From Serilophus lunatus (lineage: Eukaryota; Chordata; Aves; Passeriformes; Eurylaimidae), in assembly GCA_013399895.1 (NCBI GenBank), contig VXBA01002163.1:27972-91971 (forward strand): a DNA stretch of 64,000 bases. Reading direction: 5' to 3'. Both the position numbers and the translations under genes were made by a program. Positions 39,701 through 49,022 of this stretch are shown in pieces (the first letter of the stretch is position 1; each line of letters starts with the position of its first letter). Under the pieces are notes generated by a model, which did not search any database, was not told the DNA's origin, and worked only from the letters and a program-made list of their open reading frames with translations.

Positions 39701-42700
39701 AACAATACACAGTAACGCAGAAATTTATTTTGCTTTTTTCTTCAGTATTTTTTCTGACTATGTGAACTACATGATGATGATACTGTAATTATGACCAACT
39801 GAGCTCATTATTCTTATTTAATTTACACACCAAATTAAAAAAAACACAACCACAAAACAAATTACAAAAAAGAAACTACAATAGTAAATTGTTTAAAATT
39901 CACAGTTACTGGATATTTAAAATTGCACTGACAGCCTTAGTCAATATTAAGTGAATCTTTACAGACTCTAAACTTCCATTTTATGGAAATTATGTATTCT
40001 ACATACTAACTGCAGTCATGAAACCTTGAAACTAATGTTTTCAATTTTTCAAATCAACATTCTAACTTCAGAAAAGTAAATTTATGAGCCATCTCTAGTG
40101 TTTCAGCTGCAACAGAAAAGGGAAAATTCTAGCTTCCACCTGGTATGAAAAACACTGTCTCCACTGAAAGGTTAACTTGAATGATTTTGCATACTGAAAA
40201 CCAGTATCAGGTAAGAATGAAAGGCAATTAACCTATTTCCACATCCTGGCTAAAAGAAACAACAAACATGATCTCCTTACATCACAGTGTAAGTCTAAAG
40301 CTTTATTTTGGCACAAAAAAAAAAACCTCACAACATTTCAAGAGGAAACCTTTTATACAGGCAAAGAATGAAGTGGGTGAAAATAAACAACATGAATTAC
40401 CACCCTGAACCTATTCCTCCATAAAACAGTTTCTTGTGTCAAATACTACAAGATACAGTAGGAAACACATTAGGTATCTGCTTAGCTCCCTTGATGATGG
40501 TAACACATATCATAATGCAGATTTTTATGTGCCAGAGTAAATTTTCCAAAGATACTAAAATCAGCCAAAACACACAGATTTCAATGAAAATTTTAAAAAT
40601 TCCCCCAAGACGTTGTGATAAATTAAAGAAAGCTATGACATACTGAATGCAACTAAATTCTTAAGCTTTTAGCATAAAAAATCCAATAATTACAATTATA
40701 CACCATTTTTCTTAAAATAACAAATTTTTTAAAAAAAACAATGTACTGTGGTGAAAATACAAACATTTGGATACCTTCTCTACATGTTTCTCTTTATAAA
40801 TACTAAAGGCCTGCAAAAAGGTCTTCCTCTGTTAGACAATATATCATAATAGCTGAAGAGAGACAATGAAGATACAGTTTTCCAACAGGTCCACCACCAA
40901 AGCATCTCTGGGATAAGAGAATAACGAACAGAATTAATGGTTGTTAGCCAAAAGAAAAGATCAAAAGAAACAGAATGCAGGTCTAGCAGGACACATGTTA
41001 TTAAAACGTTTGCATACAGCTAGGTATATACTATGTACTTAATAACAGACACATTATTTGAAACAGTAAACAAAACGTGTAGAGAACAGAGTTACAGGCT
41101 TGCACTTCCAAGAAAAGCTTGGCATGGGAAGAAAGATGCTGCACTGAAGGGATAGGGCAACACAAAATATAGAGGTTTGGATACATTACCTCAGTGTTAT
41201 CATAACTATGCATAATCTAACAACAGTCTTTAAGCAATGGAAAGCAGTCTTTTCTTCAACAATTACCTAAGTAATAGTAGAGAAGTGATGTCTAAACACT
41301 GGCTGTGCTGCACAGGCTGAAAATGCTTAGTAAGAAAGACATTGCATTGGCAGAGGAAATTGGTTTATTTTAGATCTCAAAGAAGTACATCAGAAACAGC
41401 CAGAAACATTCACGTAACAGCAGAAAAGAATAAAATTGCTGAAGGGTAAGGACTTGAAATAGTGAGACTCCCTGAGACAACTTGATAATTAAGCACTGGT
41501 TACAGAACTACCCTCTGAGGACAGCATTGTTCCACAACGCAGAAGCTTCTGCTAATCCCTGCCACTTACCATAACATCTATATCAAACGTGACTTTGTGA
41601 ACTGGTGTTCAATATGGATACAGACACCATACATAACTGGAAACTAAGATACTTTGCTTTATTATGGAGCATGGAAAAAATTAAAAATTAAAGTACTCCA
41701 AACAAAAGAAGCCATTCTTATATAGCTTAACGTTTTAGGACTTTGATAATTCTTCAACATCCTTGTACACTCTTCAGCATTTCAAGTTGTAAATTTAGAA
41801 GACGCCATCATCATTCCATTAAAAGTTAATGATGACTTTTCATTCTGACAGAGGTCTCTTAAGGCATTTCTAATTATAAACTCTAAAACCATTAATACAA
41901 CTCACCCATTCATGCAAACTATCAGCTGGAGAAAATTATCACAACTTCAGCATTTTCAGCACTATAGTGATGATTCATACAGGTTGAAAATCCTGTTGTT
42001 TTTACTGCTGTGGTATGGCAACTAAAACACAACATGTAGAGAGGCATTAAGACATCGTAATACTAACCTTTAAAAACACACAGAGGTTTCAGAAACATTG
42101 AGGCATGATGAATATTCCTAGATTTTCCTCATGTCACTGTTCAATTTTAGACTTTCTGTTCCTTAGTAAGAGGGAAGTAAGTCAAAGACTGAAAGGGAAT
42201 GGGAAAGAGCATGGTTTTTTAGCACTGTCACCAAGTCTCTTGGGGAGGAAGCTCTTGCTTCAGTTCCAGACTCAACAGCTATTTTATCCAGTCAGTTTCA
42301 AATCTGGAAAATAGATCCAAGGCTTGAGTATGAAATTTGGATGTCCAGTCTTGCTTTATTGGGCCAAAGGACTATGATTTCCCTACTTCTTACATAATAA
42401 ATCTTTAAAAGTATTTCAAATGAGAAGCATCAACTAGCATGATGGAAAACTAGCACCTCCACTCCCAGCTGGCTTGCCTACAGCAATCTCCTTACAGTAC
42501 TCTTTTGAGAGGTGACAGGGTAACAGTTACCAAGGTCCCGTGGAATTATTCTTAACTCTGCCTTAATGGATAAAAATCCCCAAGCATCTCCCTCTCCACC
42601 TGTGGTCAGTGCACAGTCTGCTCTGTTAGGTAGATCCTTGTGTATTCATGGATTTGGTTCTCAAAAGACACAGGAACACTCTATGCACTTTATGGAGTAT

Positions 42701-43311
42701 TATGGGAGATGCAAACAAAAGCAAGAGAAGACACTACTTCTTATTTCTGAGAAATCTAAATGTCACAAGCAAATGGGTTCACAGAGCTCAAGGATTCTGC
42801 AGCTAAGTAGAGGCTTTTAGAGTCACGGTTTTTTAGTTGACCACTTATCACAGCTGTCCAACTGAATTTACAATGATTTGATGGATAATATACTAAGTTT
42901 TAATGGCATCAGAAAAGTATTGGTGTACTTTTGCTAGCATCTTCTAAATTAGTAAAGACATTACAGTGAAATCAGCAATTTCTTTTAACATATTTAACCC
43001 TCATGGAGCACAGACATGAAGAATTAGCTCTGTAGCAACATGTAAATTAGCTGCCTTAGCTAATTCATTTGCATAATTTTATTTATTTCTATAATTGAAA
43101 ATGAGATAAGCCTGTTTTGACATCGAAGAAGCATCATTCTCCCAGCTGGTATGCATGTTTTGAATAATCCCGATTGAACATGAACTTGGAAACTTGTGAG
43201 AACGGAAACAAAAATTAGGAGCATAAAAGCTCCTAAGAGCTGAGAACTTAATTGATCTCTGATAAAACTACTGCATAAATTGGCACCAAGATAAGCATTC
43301 AGGTTGCTTAC
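33778..43311. other. AT-rich unique sequence, no supported gene
   Basis: There are only short chance open frames. A strong plus-strand polypyrimidine/acceptor-like signal lies at about 35950-35980 (long T/C tract then CAG|AAAC), but the frame after it closes within 16 codons. An A-run lies at 34616-34629. Confidence 0.5.
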
Positions 43312-43342
43312 TTTCTCACAGACCATACAATGAAAGGGATCC
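43312..43342 (-). CDS. Candidate 31-nt micro-exon with a CxxC peptide
   Basis: On the minus strand, a very good acceptor (ctctctgaaacttttttgctccctgcag|G) is followed after 31 nt by a good donor (GAGAAA|GTAAGC). One frame stays open and reads DPFHCMVCEK, which has the F-C-x-x-C form of zinc-binding fingers. It requires a one-base split codon at its start and ends in phase 0. Short exons occur in vertebrate genes, but a 31-nt ORF has little statistical weight. A chance pairing of splice motifs is a real alternative, and it is not phase-compatible with the candidate exon ending at 48013. Confidence 0.2.
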
Positions 43343-43467
43343 CTGCAGGGAGCAAAAAAGTTTCAGAGAGACACAGAAGAAAGATGGAAGAAAGAACAAA
43401 CAAGACACTCCCAAACCGAATTGTGTGCATCCATCTCATTTTTATATCGTCAATATCCCTATCAATA
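43343..43467. other. Spacer before tRNA-like sequence
   Basis: The left part is the pyrimidine-rich acceptor context on the minus strand. No other feature is seen. Confidence 0.4.
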
Positions 43468-43543
43468 TGCCTGTAAGCTCACTTGGTTAGAGCCTGGTGC
43501 TAATAACGCTGAGGTCATGGTCATGAACCGTGAGTATGAGCCA
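43468..43543 (+). tRNA. tRNA-Ile(AAU)-like sequence, degenerate (pseudogene or SINE head)
   Basis: The first two-thirds match a eukaryotic nuclear tRNA-Ile closely. GCTC at 43477-43480 pairs with GAGC at 43490-43493 as the D stem around a TTGGTTA loop. The anticodon arm is TGGTG-CTAATAA-CGCTG, with anticodon AAT at 43502-43504. The variable segment is AGGTC. The 5' end TGCCTGTAA matches six of nine bases of the usual start. The T arm is damaged: the B-box region reads GGTCATGAACC and has about two extra bases before the terminal GAGCCA, and the acceptor stem does not pair well. It is therefore probably not functional. tRNA-Ile-derived SINEs with CR1-type tails are known in passerine birds, but the downstream sequence here shows no clear CR1 tail. 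A simple tRNA pseudogene is equally likely. Confidence 0.65.
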
Positions 43544-46407
43544 TGTAAACCCACCAAAGATCTATGTCCAGGATAAAACACTGAGTAAGTTCGCACACAC
43601 CCTTGACAAAAACATTAAGAAACTACATTAAACTTACAGGAAAGCCTGAACTGAATGCATAGCCTTTGGGGATTCAGGGGTTTAGGGAACATAACTTGAT
43701 CGACCCTTAAAATCTGTGCCTAGTGAAAAGTCATGAATTTTAAGTCCTAAAACTATAGAGGACAAATAATCCATGCTGAGGGAGAAAAGCTGACATTTGG
43801 AGATTGAAGAGTAAAAAATAACTGAAAACAGAGAAAAATGTAGAAAAGTCAGATGAAAGAAAGAGTCTAGAAGAAGAGAATTACAGGCAAAAGCAGAAGA
43901 AAACTGGAACAGATGGTTGGAATGCTTTACAAGAAGTGGGCAAGAAAGCATTTTGGCACTAATTTATCCTTTTCATCTTTTTGCTAAAAAGTTAGGGCTA
44001 AGAAGGAGTCTTCAGGCATACAAGGTAATGAATTCTTTAACACCAGCAGAAATAGTAGAAAAATTACAAAAGAGAGTGTAAATAGGACACAAGCACCTCC
44101 TGCTCTACAGGCTATGCCTTCGAAGTGTGTACTTCAGAAACTTTTAATATATCTATTCACCTTAACATTTTCTGGTTAGAGGAAGTATCACAAAATCGTC
44201 ATGTGGTAAGGTCACTAAATGTTACTCATTGTTCACAAGAGTGACCCTGTCTTAAATTTGAAATTTGAAAAACATTCAGGGAATATGTCGTACAGAGAGC
44301 AGACTTACAGTACTACCTCTCTCTCTTTGTTTGTTGTTTTTATTTGGCAGATGAATATAATGTGGGTCAGTGTAGTTCCCTTCTATGTGAACTGTAATTT
44401 TGCTACTTTTACTTGAGAAATGCTTAACGGATCTGCTCACATGAAAAAAGGAGCAGAAAGCATACCATGCAGCTACATGGAGGTCACCATTAGAATAATA
44501 CCTACATGCGTCAGTATGGTTCTCACAAAATTCCCTATTTGGCTTTAGTCAGTCAGAACATGTCTGTCAATCATAGTATATTCTAAAAGCGTTCCATGAC
44601 TTTCTTACCAAGTTTCATTCAGCATGCAAACTTAGAGAATCTAAGCAGTGTCACAAAAAGCCTGAACAACAACTAGTATTTCTAAACTGCACCTACACTG
44701 TCCTGTGAGAACACAGCTGTTAAACTTCCTCTGGGCAAAACATTCTTCTTATGCATACACACTTTGCCTTGGACTACATGAAAATACTATTTGCTCAGCA
44801 TCCCTAAACTTGTGAAGGATCAGTTTTCTAAATGTTTGCACACACATAGCAACTTCATAGTTATATCCCAGAGTAGTGCCCAGAAACACCTCTGTTTCTA
44901 CCACAGTCAGCGTCTTCCGACCTATCTATAGCTGGTTCCTTGCAAAATTAAACATTATATCCTAAGGAGGACCATTCATATAGACTTCAATTACAATCTG
45001 AAATGTGCCATCAGGAAAAGGCTAAAGCTGGGCAAGGGCAAGCATAACACTGACTTCCTTCCTCCAAGATCATTATTCATTTGGTGATCTTCATAGCACA
45101 ATTACTATGAAACACACCCCAGAAGATATCATACCATTCCTACAAGGAAGATAGCAACAACTTTTTAGTGTAGTTCTTAGGTTTTATATGATGGAAAGAC
45201 ATTGAATAACCGCAAAACCTTAATGACTGTTTAGGGATGGAGACGATACAGAGAAGTCTGTGAGTGATTTGTAGCTACAGTACCCGACCTTGACCTTGAC
45301 TCCACCGTGCTCTCTCTCAGCTTTCCCTCCATCTTTTCTGAATAAGCAAGTAGCCAAATCAAAAGATTTGACCACTATCTCAGCCTGTCCTACCCTTGTA
45401 CATTTTAAGCTCATCTTCATTTGGGCTACCATGCTAGAAGATGTGTGACTGTGTGTAAACAGAGGAAAGATGATTTAAATCATTGTCATGGTATTCATTG
45501 GCATGGTTTTAGTCCAGATAAGGATCTTCCTAGGATATGACCAACATACCCTTCAAAAATATTTCCCTAGTATAACTACTCTGGTGATTCGCTAGACAAT
45601 AAAAGGCCAGGAACACTGCAATAACCTTATGCCACCAGAAAAGTCTGATTGGTGTCCTTTTTTGGCAGGGAATTGTCCAGTGTTTTTTTCATCCAGGCTT
45701 AGTGTCTGGAAAAGAAATATTATTTTTAAACTGCACTGAGATACATACATCTGTCTTTGACGACAGAGGTTTTTTTAATACCAGTTGCCGTGGAGGCAGT
45801 AGTACAATTAATTTAGCAGTCTTCTTGTAGAAAGCCACAGTGGAAGATATTTATTTTCCTACTGTCCATTTTTCACCTTAGTGGCTTCAGCATCACTTCT
45901 CAAACAAGTGCTGAATTTTACAGCATTATACAGCGTGCCAAAAATATATTCTTTATACAATGCTTTGAGCAGCTTCTGGGGGAAAAAAACACCAAAAGAA
46001 CAAAAACAAAACAGAGAAGTAGAAGCACTTCTCTGTTGAGCTTTTTCTGAGGATGACAGGAATCATTCTTTATTTACAGCATGACCAAGCACACATAAAG
46101 GAGTTGACTCTTGTCAATAATAAGCTTTGTTAGCCTTGTTGATGTAAAGTGCATATATTTTCCTGGAATCACTCTTGATTTAATGTCCTGATTAATTTGC
46201 CTTAATTAATTCCATATATCGTTCTATCACAAGCCCCTTCGTTGCTACTGAGCTCCAGTAGGTTATGTCAAGTCCACATGAGGTGTCCAAGAAGTATATG
46301 AAGGAACCTTTCAATAGATTTGACAATGCCAGTAGATGAGACAGCAAAGACACAATGCATAACAGACTATAGGGTTTTGTATGGAGCACCAGCTTTGGGC
46401 ATGAAGA
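43544..46407. other. AT-rich unique sequence, no supported gene
   Basis: Only short chance open frames were seen. Two adjacent CTTGAC-type nuclear-receptor half-site-like hexamers occur at about 45287-45300 and may be fortuitous. Confidence 0.45.
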
Positions 46408-46411
46408 ATTC

Positions 46412-46853
46412 TCCCATAACAAACTCCTGGTGAAACTGATGGATTGTGGCTTAGACAGGTTTACTCTGTCCTGGGTTAAGAATTGGCTGGATGGCCGAGC
46501 TCAGAGGGTGGTGGTGAATGGAGTCACGTCCAGTTGGAGGCCGGTCACCAGTGGGGTCCCTCAGGGTTCAGTGTTGGGGCCGGTTTTATTCAATATCTTT
46601 ATTGATGATCTGGGTGAGGGGATGGAATCCGTTATTAGTAAGTTTGCGGATGACACCAAGCTTGGAATGAGTGTCGATCTGTCAGAGGGAAGGGAGGCTC
46701 TGCAGAGAGACCTTGACAGGCTGGAGAGATGGGCTGAGTCCAATAGTGTGAGGTTTAAAAAATCCAAGTGCTGGGTTTTACACTTTGGCCGCAATAACCC
46801 CATGCAGAGTTATAGGCTGGGGTCGGTGTGGCTGGAGGATGCCCAGGCAGAGA
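46412..46853 (+). pseudogene. CR1 ORF2 reverse-transcriptase fragment, before gap
   Basis: This is an open segment of the CR1 reverse transcriptase. Visible motifs in order are [17 protein letters not shown], then [19 protein letters not shown] (RT block with the conserved PQG), then KFADDTKLG with the catalytic FADD box at 46643-46654. A thumb-like segment ([16 protein letters not shown]...) comes next. The first RT blocks and the endonuclease are missing through 5' truncation. The second half is cut by the N run. The enzyme normally copies CR1 RNA at a nicked target site; this fragment cannot do so by itself. Confidence 0.88.
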
Positions 46854-46924
46854 NNNNNNNNNNNNNNNNNNNNNNNNNNNNNNNNNNNNNNNNNNNNNNN
46901 NNNNNNNNNNNNNNNNNNNNNNNN
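46854..46924. other. Assembly gap (71 N)
   Basis: The run of N lies inside the CR1 ORF. CR1 copies normally have roughly 75-80 codons between the segment before it and the [11 protein letters not shown] segment after it. The true missing sequence is therefore probably over 200 bp, unless this copy has a deletion. Confidence 0.95.
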
Positions 46925-47282
46925 GGCAACGAGGATGGTGAAGGGGCTGGAGCACAAGCCCCATGAGGAACGGCTGAGGGAGCTGGGATTGTTCAGCCTG
47001 GAGAAGAGGAGGTTCAGGGGTGACCTTATCACTGTCTATAACTACCTGAAAGGAGGCTGTAGTCAGGTGGAGGTCGGTCTCTTCTCTCAGGCTCCCAGTG
47101 ACAGGACGAGAGGACACAGTCTTAGGCTGCGTCAGGGGAGGTTTAGGTTGGATATCAGGAGAACTTTTTTCACAGTGAGAGTGATCTCCCACTGGCATGG
47201 GCTTCCCAGGGAGGTGGTGGAGTCACCGTCCTTGGATGTGTTTAAGGATAGGTTAGATGATGAACTTAGTGGTATGGTTTAG
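46925..47282 (+). pseudogene. CR1 ORF2 C-terminal fragment, after gap
   Basis: The open frame reads [20 protein letters not shown], then [23 protein letters not shown] and [12 protein letters not shown], and ends ...DELSGMV just before a stop at about 47280. It is the normal C-terminus of CR1 ORF2 and closely resembles the minus-strand copy at 27766-28155. It is one of the two other frames relative to the pre-gap segment as the gap is drawn. Confidence 0.88.
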
Positions 47283-47418
47283 ATGGTTTAAATGGTTTAG
47301 ATGGCATAGATGTTAGACTGATGTTGGATAATGTTGGATAGGTTGTTAACCTAGGTAAAGGTTGGGCTCCATGGTCTTTTCCAACCTTATTAATTCTGTG
47401 TGTGTAATTCTGTGTGTG

Positions 47419-48012
47419 ATGATCTCAATATAGATACTTTGAGAGCTCATGAATCAAGTATCCAGCTTAATGGTGCCCTACAGACCATTTCTTCGAGAAA
47501 TCTTTAGGAGACCTTGAACAACCTAGACATGGCTCCAGAATCAAATGGTTACCTAAAGATGAAAACATGCATCCCTTTTTCTGCAGAGCACAGAAATACA
47601 CTTTGCAATTTGAATAGAAATTGGTGAGAAAGCAAGCCTTTGGACACCCTTCTAAGCAAACAAAATACTTGGTAGAAAATCTCCACAGTAACACTTAAGC
47701 AAATTAAGGGAAACTACAGATTTGCACGCCAGAAAGAGAGATCAGAATACAAATTGTAATTGATTTCACTATACTGCTGTGGAAAAGCTTACGAAATGTA
47801 CAGCTCTCTGTATGCTCTAACTGCTTCGTTTTTCAACAGAAAGACCAAGTAATAGGGTAGTCCTTGTGCAGCAACAGCAAAGCTGAGAACAGTGTAATTT
47901 TGAGAAGAAAGTTCTGTATCATCTTTGGTAGAAAGATGTATGTTAAAAGAGTATTGAGGAGTAGAACAAGAAAAGTATTTAACATGAAGTAACTGGCTAA
48001 ATTCTGCCTTAC
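47419..48012. other. Unique sequence, no supported gene
   Basis: Nothing recognised. If the candidate exon at 48013-48087 is real, this would be intron. Confidence 0.4.
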
Positions 48013-48087
48013 CTGCAAAAGTGAAGTATTTATGGTTTGGGGAGACAAGATAGCCATATGTCTACAAAAGTGCTTCCACAATCTCTG
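48013..48087 (-). CDS. Candidate internal exon, 75 nt, product unknown
   Basis: On the minus strand, a good acceptor (attcttctaacttttcttaaag|CAG) and a near-perfect donor (TTTTGCAG|GTAAGG) enclose 75 nt. They are open in phase 0 and encode QRLWKHFCRHMAILSPQTIN plus five more residues. A second AG three bases in would give 72 nt in the same frame. It is on the same strand as, and phase-compatible with, the candidate exon at 48885-49022. I do not recognise the peptide. The splice signals are stronger than the coding evidence, so a non-coding or chance exon is possible. Confidence 0.28.
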
Positions 48088-48884
48088 CTTTAAGAAAAGT
48101 TAGAAGAATTAACTTAATTTGTAACAAATGACACAATCTCAAAATCTGCTTTCATCATTCATGTTTTTCATGCCATGAGTCAACATTACATAGTTCTAAT
48201 ACCATTTTCTTCTTCTAGACTTCTTGATTAATCTCAGTTTTTCCTTCAGATGTAATACTTCCAACAATGTTACCGAAAATGTCTCATATATTTCTTTGGC
48301 AGAAAAAAATATTTCCACAGGATGTTTCTGAAAGATTCCTAATGACACCGCAGATTAAAAGGGATTCATGTTCAGTTGGTTTTCTCCTCAATCCACCACA
48401 AAGAGGACAAAATCTATTTTGAAAATGAAGGGAAAAACCTATCAAACACTATCTTCTCCTCCAAACTGATGTATACAAGAGAAAACAGATGTCCAGCCAA
48501 AATACACTACAGAAAACCTTAAGGAATCAAGTTGTTGCACAGCACAGCTCTCAAAGCCTTTTATTTTGCTTCGGGAGCTGATCAGTCAAAGAAACCAACT
48601 GTATGTCCAGATCTTTCATCGAAATCTAGTGCTGAGGGAAATTGCACTGTGCTCTCGGCTGGTTCAAATGGGGCTGCCTAGCAACTGCAGCAACAAGTTT
48701 CAGCAAGGTGAGGTGACATAAAACAGTGGTTGCCTTTGTACACACAAGTTTATGGAAGTAGGATATTTATTAGTGAGACCTGCAGGACAACTGGATCAGA
48801 CATAAGAGTATCAATAAAACCTCAAGTTAAATCAACTAATAAGTGATTAATTTAATTTCATTGTTTTAGCCAAAAATATATTAC

Positions 48885-49022
48885 CTGCTGGTCCATAACT
48901 CTAGACATCAAAGCAATATTTGCATGTTGAGAACAGAATGGCATATGACTCCAAAACAAATTTCCTCCACATCTGCATTTTTCATGTTGTCGTTTTAAAA
49001 TAGTGACAGTCACAAGGCACAC
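48885..49022 (-). CDS. Candidate internal exon, 138 nt, Cys/His-containing
   Basis: On the minus strand, an acceptor (ttagctgtctagcacactacag|GTG) and a strong donor (GACCAGCAG|GTAATA) enclose 138 nt, open in phase 0 for 46 codons. The peptide contains RQHEKCRCGGNLFW followed by SHMPFCSQH, an arrangement of Cys and His residues (CRC...C..H) that could bind zinc. I cannot match it to a known domain. It precedes the 48013-48087 candidate by about 0.8 kb in the direction of transcription, and the phases agree. The chance of a 46-codon open stretch here is not negligible. Confidence 0.25.

Larger units (their letters stand above)
46408..47418 (+). mobile_element. CR1 LINE, 5'-truncated, relatively young, with assembly gap
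   Basis: This is a plus-strand CR1 beginning abruptly inside the reverse-transcriptase domain ([17 protein letters not shown] from 46412) and continuing to an intact 3' end. The 3' UTR carries 'ggttgggctccatgg' and ends with two copies of ATTCTGTG (47393-47400 and 47407-47414), the terminal repeat form of CR1. It is interrupted by 71 N at 46854-46924. The readable frame before the gap and the one after it differ, although each side is open. This is most simply explained by a wrong gap length. About 140 codons of RT without a stop suggest limited age. The 5' truncation removes the endonuclease, so it is not autonomous. Confidence 0.93.

Noticed and set aside
45287..45300. Adjacent CTTGAC hexamers resembling nuclear-receptor half-sites
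   Set aside because: They are short, and common by chance in 64 kb.
46561..47198. Minus-strand open frames across the CR1 and its gap
   Set aside because: They are antisense shadows of the CR1 reverse-transcriptase ORF and run through N.
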